A DNA stretch of 64,000 bases from Mycobacterium sp. 1245805.9 (GTDB lineage: Bacteria > Actinomycetota > Actinomycetes > Mycobacteriales > Mycobacteriaceae), in assembly GCF_001672915.1 (NCBI RefSeq), contig NZ_LZKR01000216.1, forward strand, positions 1 through 64,000. Reading direction: 5' to 3'. A program made the position numbers and the translations under genes. A model generated the notes under the pieces. It was not told where the DNA came from, did not search any database, and worked only from the letters and a program-made list of their open reading frames with translations. How positions within the stretch are numbered: position 1 is the first letter of the stretch; every line of letters starts with the position of its first letter. Below are positions 45,457-53,338 of this stretch, piece by piece.

Positions 45457-46838
45457 GGCGCGGCCTCCTGGCCCGTGATCTGGGTGCTGATCGCGGCGAC
45501 CAGCGCGTCGACGTCCTCGGTGGTGCGGCCCTCGACGTTGAGCCGCAGCAGCGGCTCGGTGTTGGAGCTGCGTAGGTTGAACCAGCTGCCCTCGCCCAAA
45601 TCGACCGTCACCCCGTCCAGATGATCGATGGACTGAATCCGGGTGCCGAACGACTTCAGCACCGCGTCCACACAATACGACGCGTCGGCGACCTTGAAGT
45701 TGATCTCGCCAGAAGATTCGTAGCGCTGGTAGTCGGCGGTCAATTCCGAGAGCGGCCGGTCCTGTTCGCCGAGCGCGGCCAGCACGTACAGCGCCGCAAG
45801 CATCCCGGAGTCGGCGCCCCAGAAGTCGCGGAAGTAGTAGTGCGCGGAGTGTTCTCCGCCGAAGATCGCGCCGGTGTCGGCCATTAGCGCCTTGATATAG
45901 GAGTGGCCGACGCGTGAGCGCAGCGGTGTGCCGCCGCGTTCGGTGACCAGTTCGGGCACCGCGCGGGAGGTGATCACGTTGTGGATGATCGTGGCGCCGA
46001 TCTCGCGGCCCAGCTCGCGCGCGGCCACCAGGCTGGTCACCGTCGACGGCGAAACCAGCTGGCCGCGTTCGTCGACCACGAAGCACCGGTCGGCGTCGCC
46101 GTCGAAGGCCAGCCCTATGTCCGCGCCGCTGTCGCGCACGAACTGCTGCAGGTCCACCAGGTTGGCCGGGTCAAGCGGGTTGGCCTCGTGGTTGGGGAAC
46201 GAGCCGTCGAGCTCGAAGTACAACGGCAACAAGGTGATCGAGTCGATCGCGCCGAGCACCGCCGGGGCGGTGTGCCCGGCCATGCCGTTGCCGGCATCCA
46301 CGGCCACCCGCAGCGGGCGCAGCCCGGAGGTGTTCACCAGCGAACGCAGGAACGTCCCGTAGTCGGCGAGGACGTCCTGGTCGGTGGCGGTGCCGGCCGG
46401 CCCGTCGTACGCCGGGACGCCGGCGATCACGTCGTCGCTGACGGCGCCCAGCCCGGTGTCGGCGCCCACCGGTTTGGCGCCGGCCCGGCACAGCTTGATG
46501 CCGTTATAGGCGGCCGGGTTGTGGCTGGCGGTGAACATCGCGCCGGGGCAGTCGAGCAGCCCCGAGGCGAAATAGAGCTGGTCGGTGGACGCCAGCCCGA
46601 TCCGCACCACGTCCAGGCCCTGGCCCAGCACGCGGCGCGCGAACGCGGCGGCCAGCGCCGGCGAACTGTCGCGCATGTCGTGGCCGATCGCCACCCGGGT
46701 GGCGCCCTCGCCGCGCATCAGCCGGGCGAACGCCGCCCCCAGTTCGGTGACCAGTGACTCGTCGAGCTCCTCGCCGACCAGCCCGCGCACGTCGTACGCT
46801 TTGACGACACGGTGAACGGTCGCGGCGGACCGGGACAT
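45453..46838 (-). CDS. manB: Phosphomannomutase/phosphoglucomutase
   Basis: ManB (Rv3257c, also named pmmA) interconverts mannose-6-phosphate and mannose-1-phosphate, between ManA and the guanylyltransferase ManC, which is encoded about 9 kb away at 55.4 kb. The 461-residue enzyme has phosphoserine Ser105 in TASHNP, the metal loop DGDADR with Asp246, Asp248 and Asp250, and the sugar-binding GGEHSAHYYF. Start ATG 46838 follows AGGAG. Four-base overlap with the TobH-like gene downstream. Confidence 0.95.
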   Translation of the reverse strand: MSRSAATVHRVVKAYDVRGLVGEELDESLVTELGAAFARLMRGEGATRVAIGHDMRDSSPALAAAFARRVLGQGLDVVRIGLASTDQLYFASGLLDCPGAMFTASHNPAAYNGIKLCRAGAKPVGADTGLGAVSDDVIAGVPAYDGPAGTATDQDVLADYGTFLRSLVNTSGLRPLRVAVDAGNGMAGHTAPAVLGAIDSITLLPLYFELDGSFPNHEANPLDPANLVDLQQFVRDSGADIGLAFDGDADRCFVVDERGQLVSPSTVTSLVAARELGREIGATIIHNVITSRAVPELVTERGGTPLRSRVGHSYIKALMADTGAIFGGEHSAHYYFRDFWGADSGMLAALYVLAALGEQDRPLSELTADYQRYESSGEINFKVADASYCVDAVLKSFGTRIQSIDHLDGVTVDLGEGSWFNLRSSNTEPLLRLNVEGRTTEDVDALVAAISTQITGQEAAP

Positions 46839-46941
46839 GCGAAACTCCTGACGCTCCTGACTATGGGGTCTTGGCGCCAGCCTATCGGCCCGAGAAAAAC
46901 GTGCGGCGCTTTAGACCCGGCTAGACGGGCCTAGTCCCGGC

Positions 46942-47388
46942 CTAGTCAGCGGGGTCGGGCAACACCCGCAGATGCCCGCGCCGCCGACCCGAACGGTGCT
47001 CCGGAGGCGCGAGCAGCCCGCTGCTCGGCGCGGTGGCATGGGCCCCGGCGTGGATGTGGGGATCGGCAAACCCGTTGACCGGCGCCGCCCCGTAGGGCAC
47101 GGCCGCGTCGCCCGGGCGCCCCTCGCGCACCGCGTCGGCCAGGGCGACCAGGTCGTCCTCGTCGGGATGGACGGGTTCGGCAAGGAGCGGTCCGGCGTGG
47201 CGCACCAGCTCCCATCCGCGCGGCGCGGTGATCCGGCCGGCGTGGCCGACGCACAGGTCCCACGAGTGCGGTTCCCGCGCGGTGGCCAACGGGCCCACCA
47301 CCGCCGTCGAGTCCGAGTAGACGAACGTCAAGGTCGCCACGGCATAGTGCGGACACCCGGGCCGGCAACAGCGACGGGGAACGTTCAC
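46942..47388 (-). CDS. DUF3499 protein
   Basis: A 148-residue protein from GTG 47388. The N-terminal CCRPGCPHYAVATLTFVYSDSTAVVGPL and DLCVGHAGRI segments carry four cysteines and a histidine, a likely zinc-binding finger typical of DUF3499; the rest is basic and proline-rich. Function unknown. It is divergent from the zincin-like gene across 90 bases and upstream of manB by 100 bases on the same strand. Positionally Rv3258c. Confidence 0.85.
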   Translation of the reverse strand: MNVPRRCCRPGCPHYAVATLTFVYSDSTAVVGPLATAREPHSWDLCVGHAGRITAPRGWELVRHAGPLLAEPVHPDEDDLVALADAVREGRPGDAAVPYGAAPVNGFADPHIHAGAHATAPSSGLLAPPEHRSGRRRGHLRVLPDPAD

Positions 47389-47477
47389 GCCGAAAGGCTA
47401 TCGTGCGCAAACGCCACGGAAGCGCCGGACACGCGCATCCGCCCGACGCGCGATTCCCAACCGTTACCATCGGCCCG

Positions 47478-47984
47478 ATGACGGATTCCCGGGGCTCCCC
47501 GCACAGCGATCGGTCGCGGCGCCGGTCGGCTGCCTACCGCGCGGCGCGCCGGGGCCGCGAGATGCGCGGCCCGTTGCTGCCGCCGACGGTGCCGGGCTGG
47601 CGCAGCCGGGCCGAGCGGTTCGACATGGCGGTGCTGGAGGCCTACGAACCGATCGAGCGGCGCTGGCAGGAGCGGGTGTCGGAACTCGACGTGGCGGTCG
47701 ACGAAATCCCCCGCATCGCCGCCAAGGACCCCGACAGCGTGCAGTGGCCGCCCGAGGTGATCGCCGACGGGCCGATCGCGCTCGCCCGCCTGATTCCGGC
47801 CGGCGTCGACGTCCGCGGCAATTCCACGCGGGCACGAATCGTCTTGTTCCGCAAGCCGATTGAGAGGCGGGCCAAGGACACCGACGAACTTGGCGAGCTG
47901 CTGCACGAAATCCTGGTGGCCCAGGTGGCAATCTACTTGGACGTCGAGCCCTCCGTCATCGACCCCACGATCGACGACGAATGA
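47478..47984 (+). CDS. Minimal-zincin-like metallopeptidase family protein with degenerate site
   Basis: A 168-residue protein that resembles the small zincin family (DUF1025/Zincin_1 type): a disordered arginine-rich front, then helices ending in ELLHEILVAQVAIYLDVEPSVIDPTI. The usual HExxH metal motif is partly lost: the segment reads HEILVAQ, so the second histidine is replaced by glutamine two residues later and zinc hydrolysis is doubtful. Start ATG 47478 gives MTDSRGS. It precedes whiB2 convergently by 13 bases. Positionally Rv3259. Confidence 0.8.
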   Translation: MTDSRGSPHSDRSRRRSAAYRAARRGREMRGPLLPPTVPGWRSRAERFDMAVLEAYEPIERRWQERVSELDVAVDEIPRIAAKDPDSVQWPPEVIADGPIALARLIPAGVDVRGNSTRARIVLFRKPIERRAKDTDELGELLHEILVAQVAIYLDVEPSVIDPTIDDE

Positions 47985-47997
47985 CGTTGCGCGGGCG

Positions 47998-48363
47998 TCA
48001 GATGATGCCGCGCTTGAGGCGGCGGCGCTCGCGCTCGGAGAGGCCGCCCCAGATGCCGAAGCGCTCGTCATGCGCCAGGGCGTACTCGAGGCACTCGTGG
48101 CGCACCTCGCAGCCGAGGCAGATCTTCTTGGCCTCGCGGGTCGAGCCGCCCTTCTCGGGGAAGAAGGCCTCGGGGTCGGTCTGCGCGCAGAGCGCGCGAT
48201 CCTGCCACTGATCCGGGGTCGGCAGCGGCTCGGGTTCGGGCTCGAAAGCGACTGGGGCATCGGGAACCACAGTCAGATGCGGGCGGACGGGTGCCGCCGG
48301 CAGCGAGCCGATGGTGCTGTGCGGTGTGCTTGCCATGACGCCCCGAAGGTGCTCATAAGACAT
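47998..48363 (-). CDS. whiB2: WhiB2-type iron-sulfur transcription factor
   Basis: WhiB2 (WhmD) is an essential 4Fe-4S protein needed for septation. The 121-residue product has cluster ligands Cys59, Cys82, Cys85 and Cys91, the GIWGGL turn at about 103-108 and a basic DNA-binding end RERRRLKRG. Start ATG 48363 has GAGGAGG at about 11 bases upstream; a shorter start at 48336 (MASTPHS) is possible. The divergent spacer to fbiA contains an SOS-like box. Positionally Rv3260c. Confidence 0.95.
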   Translation of the reverse strand: MSYEHLRGVMASTPHSTIGSLPAAPVRPHLTVVPDAPVAFEPEPEPLPTPDQWQDRALCAQTDPEAFFPEKGGSTREAKKICLGCEVRHECLEYALAHDERFGIWGGLSERERRRLKRGII

Positions 48364-48433
48364 GCTTCGTCCGCCTCCTCAGGTTTGATTTGAGAGAGTG
48401 AGTGAGTTCCCACTGTTCTGATGTACAGACAAT

Positions 48434-48449
48434 TCGAACATGTGATCGA
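48434..48449. promoter_or_regulatory. Possible LexA (SOS) box upstream of whiB2
   Basis: TCGAAC-ATGT-GATCGA at 48434-48449 differs by one base from the mycobacterial SOS consensus TCGAAC-N4-GTTCGA and lies about 70-85 bases before the whiB2 ATG and about 210 bases before fbiA. In the same spacer I see no other clear operator. Chance matches with one mismatch are possible in a 293-base region, so this is a moderate call. Confidence 0.4.
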
Positions 48450-48656
48450 ATCTCGGTCTGCGACACCGGAATCGGCCGGCCAACCGGGAAATGACACTGA
48501 TGTGATTAGACACTTGTTAACCTGCCTGGTCAAGCGCAACGGCGAATTTCCATATCATCTCGTGACCAAATTCCGGCGTTTCCGTTGTTTTGCGACCTTC
48601 GGCGTGTCGATCACAGTCCCCACCCGGGCAGTACTGTCGAGCCCTGTGAAGGTCAA

Positions 48657-49649
48657 GTGAAGGTCACCGTTCTGGTCGGTGGGGTTGGCGGCGCCCGGTT
48701 CCTGCTGGGTGTTCAACAGCTGCTGGGGCTGGGTCAGTTCTCGCATCAGGGCCAAGATTCCGACGGACACGAACTGGCCGCGGTCGTCAACGTCGGCGAC
48801 GATGCGTGGATCCACGGGGTGCGCGTCTGTCCGGATTTGGACACCTGCATGTACACCTTAGGTGGAGGTGTCGACCCGGAGCGCGGGTGGGGTCATCGCG
48901 ACGAAACCTGGCACGCCAAAGAGGAATTGGCGCGCTACGGCGTGCAGCCGGACTGGTTCGGGCTCGGAGACCGCGACCTGGGCACCCATCTGGTGCGCAC
49001 CCAGATGCTCAACGCGGGCTACCCGCTGTCGCAGATCACCACCGCGCTGTGCGATCGCTGGCAACCGGGCGCGCGGTTGCTGCCGGCCACCGACGATCGC
49101 TGCGAGACGCACGTGGTGATCACCGATCCCGCCGACGACAGCCGCCGCGCCATCCACTTCCAGGAGTGGTGGGTGCGCTACCGGGCCCAGGTGCCCACGC
49201 ACAGCTTCGCGTTCGTCGGCGCCGAAAAGGCCAGCGCCACAGCCGAAGCCGTGGCGGCCATCGGCGAAGCCGACGTGATCCTGCTGGCGCCGTCCAACCC
49301 GGTGGTCAGCGTCGGCGCCATCCTGGCGGTGCCCGGCATCCGCGGGGCGCTGCGCTCTGCCAAGGCCCCGGTGGTCGGCTACTCGCCGATCATCGGCGGA
49401 AAGCCGTTGCGCGGCATGGCCGATGCGTGCCTGTCGGTGATCGGGGTCGAATCCACCGCCGAGGCGGTGGGCCGGCATTTCGGGGCGCGGCGGGCCACCG
49501 GGATCCTGGATTGCTGGCTGATCCACGAGGGCGACGAGGCCGACATCGAGGGGGTGGCGGTGCGCGCGGCGCCGCTCATCATGCGCGACCCCAAGGCGAC
49601 GGCCGAGATGGTCGCCGCGGGGCTGGAGCTCGCGGGCGTGACGGCGTGA
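48657..49649 (+). CDS. fbiA: FbiA, 2-phospho-L-lactate/PEP transferase of coenzyme F420 synthesis
   Basis: FbiA transfers the lactyl- or enolpyruvyl-phosphate part from LPPG/EPPG to the deazaflavin FO, giving F420-0 (or dehydro-F420-0). The 330-residue protein has the expected start MKVTVLVGGVGGARFLLGV, the VNVGDDAWIHGVRVCPDLDT segment that holds the FO-binding Asp, and an LLAPSNPVVSVGAIL strand. GTG 48657 is the start; a second copy of GTGAAGGTCA lies 12 bases upstream and ends in TGA, so only the second is usable. It is followed after a 49-base gap by fbiB. Positionally Rv3261. Confidence 0.95.
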   Translation: MKVTVLVGGVGGARFLLGVQQLLGLGQFSHQGQDSDGHELAAVVNVGDDAWIHGVRVCPDLDTCMYTLGGGVDPERGWGHRDETWHAKEELARYGVQPDWFGLGDRDLGTHLVRTQMLNAGYPLSQITTALCDRWQPGARLLPATDDRCETHVVITDPADDSRRAIHFQEWWVRYRAQVPTHSFAFVGAEKASATAEAVAAIGEADVILLAPSNPVVSVGAILAVPGIRGALRSAKAPVVGYSPIIGGKPLRGMADACLSVIGVESTAEAVGRHFGARRATGILDCWLIHEGDEADIEGVAVRAAPLIMRDPKATAEMVAAGLELAGVTA

Positions 49650-49698
49650 CCCGCGCCGGCGACGATGCAGAGCGGAGCGATGCTGAGGAGCGGCGCCA

Positions 49699-51060
49699 AT
49701 GATGGAGCACGGCACCGGCTCGGCGATCGAGATCCTGCCCGTCAGCGGGCTCCCCGAGTTCCGGCCCGGCGACGACCTCGCCGCGGCCGTCGCCGCCGCC
49801 GCGCCTTGGCTGCGCGACGGCGACGTCGTGGTGGTGACCAGCAAGGTGGTGTCCAAATGCGAAGGCCGGCTGGTGCCGGCGCCGCGGGACGCCGAGGAGC
49901 GCGACCGGCTGCGCCGCAAGCTGGTCGACGACGAGGCGGTGCGCGTGCTGGCGCGCAAGGGCCAGACGCTGATCACCGAGAACCGGCTCGGCCTGGTCCA
50001 GGCCGCCGCCGGGGTGGACGGATCCAACGTCGACCGCGACGAGCTGGCGCTGCTGCCGGTCGATCCCGACGCCAGCGCCGCGGCGCTGCGCGCCGGCCTG
50101 CGCGAGCGCCTCGGCGTCGGCGCCGCCGTCGTCGTCACCGACACGATGGGCCGCGCCTGGCGCAACGGCCAGACCGACGCGGCCGTCGGCGCCGCGGGTC
50201 TTCGTGTGCTGCACAGCTATTCGGGGGCCGTCGACGCCCACGGCAACGAGCTGCTCGTCACCGAGATCGCGATCGCCGACGAGGTCGCCGCCGCCGCCGA
50301 TCTGGTCAAGGGCAAGCTGACCGCGATGCCGGTGGCCGTGGTGCGCGGGCTGCCGGGCAGCGTCGTGACCGACGACGGCACCACCGCGCGGCAGCTGCTG
50401 CGGCCCGGCGAGGAGGACCTGTTCTGGCTCGGCACCGCCGAAGCCCTCGACCAGGGCCGCCGCGAGGCCCAGCTGCTGCGCCGCTCGGTGCGCCAGTTCA
50501 GCGCCGAGCCGGTGCCGCCCGAGCTGATCGAGGCCGCCGTCGCCGAGGCGCTCACCGCGCCGGCGCCCCACCACACTCGGCCGGTCCGGTTCGTGTGGCT
50601 GCGCACCCCGGGGAGGCGGGCCCGGCTGCTGGACCGGATGAGGGACAAGTGGCGCGCGGACCTCGCCGGCGACGGCCGGCCCGCCGACTCGGTCGAGCGG
50701 CGGGTGGCGCGCGGCCAGATCCTCTACGACGCGCCCGAGGTCGTCATCCCGTTCCTGGTCCCCGAGGGCGCCCACGACTATCCCGACGCCGCCCGCACCG
50801 CCGCCGAGCACACCATGTTCACCGTCGCGGTCGGGGCGGCCGTGCAGGCGCTGCTGGTCGCGCTGGCGGTGCGGGGGGTGGGCAGCTGCTGGATCGGCTC
50901 GACGATCTTCGCCGCCGACCTGGTCCGCGCCGAGCTCGAGCTGCCCGGCGACTGGGAGCCGTTGGGCGCCATCGCGATCGGCTACGCCTCCGAGGCCGCC
51001 GGGAAGCCGCCCGGGCCGCGCGCCGCGCCGGACCCCGGGGATTTGCTGCTACGCAAGTAA
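49699..51060 (+). CDS. fbiB: FbiB, bifunctional F420:gamma-glutamyl ligase / FMN-dependent reductase
   Basis: FbiB adds the poly-gamma-glutamate tail and, with its C-terminal domain, reduces dehydro-F420-0. The 453-residue product has the CofE-like ligase half first (DVVVVTSKVVSKCEGRLV, DTMGRAWRNGQTD) and an FMN nitroreductase half after about residue 250 (LLRRSVRQFSAEPVPPELIEAAV, GSCWIGSTI). Two ATGs (49699, 49702) follow GAGGAG; I use the first. It stops 10 bases before mamA. Positionally Rv3262. Confidence 0.95.
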   Translation: MMEHGTGSAIEILPVSGLPEFRPGDDLAAAVAAAAPWLRDGDVVVVTSKVVSKCEGRLVPAPRDAEERDRLRRKLVDDEAVRVLARKGQTLITENRLGLVQAAAGVDGSNVDRDELALLPVDPDASAAALRAGLRERLGVGAAVVVTDTMGRAWRNGQTDAAVGAAGLRVLHSYSGAVDAHGNELLVTEIAIADEVAAAADLVKGKLTAMPVAVVRGLPGSVVTDDGTTARQLLRPGEEDLFWLGTAEALDQGRREAQLLRRSVRQFSAEPVPPELIEAAVAEALTAPAPHHTRPVRFVWLRTPGRRARLLDRMRDKWRADLAGDGRPADSVERRVARGQILYDAPEVVIPFLVPEGAHDYPDAARTAAEHTMFTVAVGAAVQALLVALAVRGVGSCWIGSTIFAADLVRAELELPGDWEPLGAIAIGYASEAAGKPPGPRAAPDPGDLLLRK

Positions 51061-51070
51061 TACTGGGCGC

Positions 51071-52645
51071 ATGCAGTTCGCGGGCAAGGCGGCGGCGTCG
51101 GCCGACAAGGTCCGCGGCGGCTACTACACGCCCGCCCCGGTGGCGCGGTTCCTGGCCCGCTGGGTCCGCGAGGCCGGCCCGCGGATCGTCGAACCGTCCT
51201 GCGGCGACGGCGCGATCCTGCGCGAGCTGGCCGCGCTGGGCGCCCGGGCGCGCGGGGTGGAGCTGATCGCCGACGAGGCGGCCAAGGCAAGGCGCTTCGC
51301 ACCCGTCGACGCCGAGAGCCTGTTCACCTGGCTGGCCGGGGCCGAAGCAGGCTCGTGGGACGGCGTCGCCGGCAACCCGCCCTACATCCGCTTCGGCAAC
51401 TGGCCGCCCGACGAGCGCGACCCGGCGCTGGAGCTGATGCGCCGCGCGGGGCTGCGGCCCAGCCGCCTGACCAACGCGTGGGTCCCGTTCGTCGTCGCCG
51501 GCACGGTCCTGGTGCGCGACGGCGGCCGGGTGGGCCTAGTGCTGCCGGCCGAGTTGCTGCAGGTCGGCTATGCCGCGCAACTGCGCGAGTTCCTGCTCGG
51601 CCGGTTCCGCGAGATCACGCTGGTGACCTTCGAGCGGCTGGTGTTCGACGGCGTCCTGCAGGAGGTCGTGCTGTTCTGCGGCGTGGCCGGGCCCGGCCCC
51701 GCGCGGATGCGCACCGTCCACCTCGCCGACGCCGACGCACTGGCGGGCGCCGATCTCGACACCGACTGGGCGCCTGCGCTGCTGCACGAAAAGGAGAAGT
51801 GGACCAAATACTTCCTGGAGCCCGACGCCATCCGGCTGCTGCGCGCGCTCAAGGCGTCGCCGGCGATGACACGGCTCGGGTCGCTCGCCGACGTGGACGT
51901 CGGGATCGTGACGGGCCGCAACAGCTTCTTCACCTTCACCGACGCGCAGGCCGACGGGCTCGGGTTGCGGCCGCACTGCGTCCCGCTCGTGTCGCGCAGC
52001 GCACAGCTGACGGGGCTGATCTACGACACCGATTGCCGCGCAAGCGATGTCGCGGCGGGGCAGCGGACCTGGCTGCTCAACGCGCCGCCGGCACCCACCG
52101 ACGCCGCCCTGCTCGCGCACGTCGGGGCCGGTGAATCCGCCGGCGTGCACCGCGGGTACAAGTGCTCGATCCGCGCGCCGTGGTGGATCACCCCGTCGCT
52201 GTGGATGCCCGACCTGTTCCTGCTGCGCCAGATCCACCGGGCGCCGCGCCTGACCGTCAACGCCGCCGCGGCGACGAGCACCGACACCGTGCACCGGGTC
52301 CGGCTCGCGCCCGGCGTCGACGCCAGCTCGCTGGCCGCGGTGTTCCACAACAGCGTGACGTTCGCGTTCGCCGAGATAGTGGGCCGCAGCTACGGTGGGG
52401 GCATCTTGGAGCTGGAACCGAGGGAAGCCGAGCAGCTGCCCATTCCGCCACCCGCGCACGCCTGCGCCGACCTCGCCCGCGACGTCGACCTGTTGCTGAA
52501 GGCGGGCGAAACTGAGAAAGCTCTCGACGTGGTCGACCGCCACGTCCTGATCGACGGGCTCGGGTTGTCCGGCGACGTCGTGGCGCAGTGCCGCACGGCC
52601 TGGGCCTCGCTGCGGGACCGCCGAACGAGGCGGGGATCCCGGTGA
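51071..52645 (+). CDS. mamA: N6-adenine DNA methyltransferase MamA
   Basis: MamA (Rv3263) methylates adenine in CTGGAG/CTCCAG in M. tuberculosis and affects promoters near these sites. The 524-residue protein is a gamma-type N6 methyltransferase: SAM motif I IVEPSCGDGAIL at about 39-50, catalytic NPPY at 102-105, and a target-recognition half from about 220 on. There is no restriction gene nearby, consistent with an orphan role. Its stop overlaps the Nudix start by four bases (GTGA). Target specificity in this species cannot be read directly. Confidence 0.92.
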   Translation: MQFAGKAAASADKVRGGYYTPAPVARFLARWVREAGPRIVEPSCGDGAILRELAALGARARGVELIADEAAKARRFAPVDAESLFTWLAGAEAGSWDGVAGNPPYIRFGNWPPDERDPALELMRRAGLRPSRLTNAWVPFVVAGTVLVRDGGRVGLVLPAELLQVGYAAQLREFLLGRFREITLVTFERLVFDGVLQEVVLFCGVAGPGPARMRTVHLADADALAGADLDTDWAPALLHEKEKWTKYFLEPDAIRLLRALKASPAMTRLGSLADVDVGIVTGRNSFFTFTDAQADGLGLRPHCVPLVSRSAQLTGLIYDTDCRASDVAAGQRTWLLNAPPAPTDAALLAHVGAGESAGVHRGYKCSIRAPWWITPSLWMPDLFLLRQIHRAPRLTVNAAAATSTDTVHRVRLAPGVDASSLAAVFHNSVTFAFAEIVGRSYGGGILELEPREAEQLPIPPPAHACADLARDVDLLLKAGETEKALDVVDRHVLIDGLGLSGDVVAQCRTAWASLRDRRTRRGSR

Positions 52646-53184
52646 GCCCTCGGGAGTCCGCGATCGCGATCCTCGGCGACTGGCGCGCCCCCGACGCGGC
52701 GCAGGACTCGCTGCGGCACGCGGTGCTGGCCTTCGTGCACGCCCGCCCCGACGCCTGCCGCCGCGCATGCGCGGCGGGCCACGTCACCGCCTCGGCACTC
52801 GTCCTCGATCACACCGGCTCCCGGGTGCTGCTGACCCTGCACCCGCGGTTGGGCCGCTGGGTGCAACTCGGCGGCCACTGCGACGAGGACGACCCCGACG
52901 TCGTCGCCGCGGCGCTGCGCGAGGCGACCGAGGAATCCGGTGTCGACGGCCTGCGCATCGAGCCGGAGCTGGCCGCCGTGCACGTGCACCCGGTCACGTG
53001 CTCGCTGGGCGTGCCGACCCGCCACCTGGATATGCAGTTCGTCGCCCACGCGCCGGCCGGCGCCCGGATCGCGATCAGCGACGAGTCCGACGACTTGCGG
53101 TGGTGGCCCGCCGACGCGCTGCCGGACGGCACCGATCACGCGCTGAAGTACTTGGTCGCCCGGGCCTGCGCCCGCCGCGCGTGA
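52642..53184 (+). CDS. Nudix hydrolase
   Basis: A 180-residue Nudix protein with box GGHCDEDDPDVVAAALREATEESGV, in which the Gx5E glutamate is replaced by aspartate but REATEESG is intact. It could remove damaged nucleotides or release nucleoside diphosphate sugars; the translational coupling to mamA (4-base overlap) suggests either housecleaning of methylated/oxidised dNTPs or chance operon membership. GTG 52642 start. Not in the tuberculosis order as I remember it. Confidence 0.85.
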   Translation: MSPRESAIAILGDWRAPDAAQDSLRHAVLAFVHARPDACRRACAAGHVTASALVLDHTGSRVLLTLHPRLGRWVQLGGHCDEDDPDVVAAALREATEESGVDGLRIEPELAAVHVHPVTCSLGVPTRHLDMQFVAHAPAGARIAISDESDDLRWWPADALPDGTDHALKYLVARACARRA

Positions 53185-53199
53185 AAGCCAGACCGCAAT

Positions 53200-53251
53200 T
53201 TGCAGTACTTGCAGTAGTCACGCATTGATCCAGATGGAAATTGCAGTAGTC
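53200..53251. repeat. Three TTGCAGTA direct repeats upstream of the PE_PGRS gene
   Basis: TTGCAGTA occurs at 53200-53207, 53209-53216 and 53241-53248. The last two extend to the 11-mer TTGCAGTAGTC and start 32 bases apart, about three turns. The block lies about 90-140 bases before the PE_PGRS start in the only AT-rich part of the spacer and may be a regulator-binding site. Confidence 0.5.
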
Positions 53252-53338
53252 CGTTCCGGCTCCAAGGAGCGCTCGGCGGGCTGACAATAAGCCTTCAGGC
53301 GTTGGCGACACCCCACGCCATCGCTCGAAGGGACAGCA

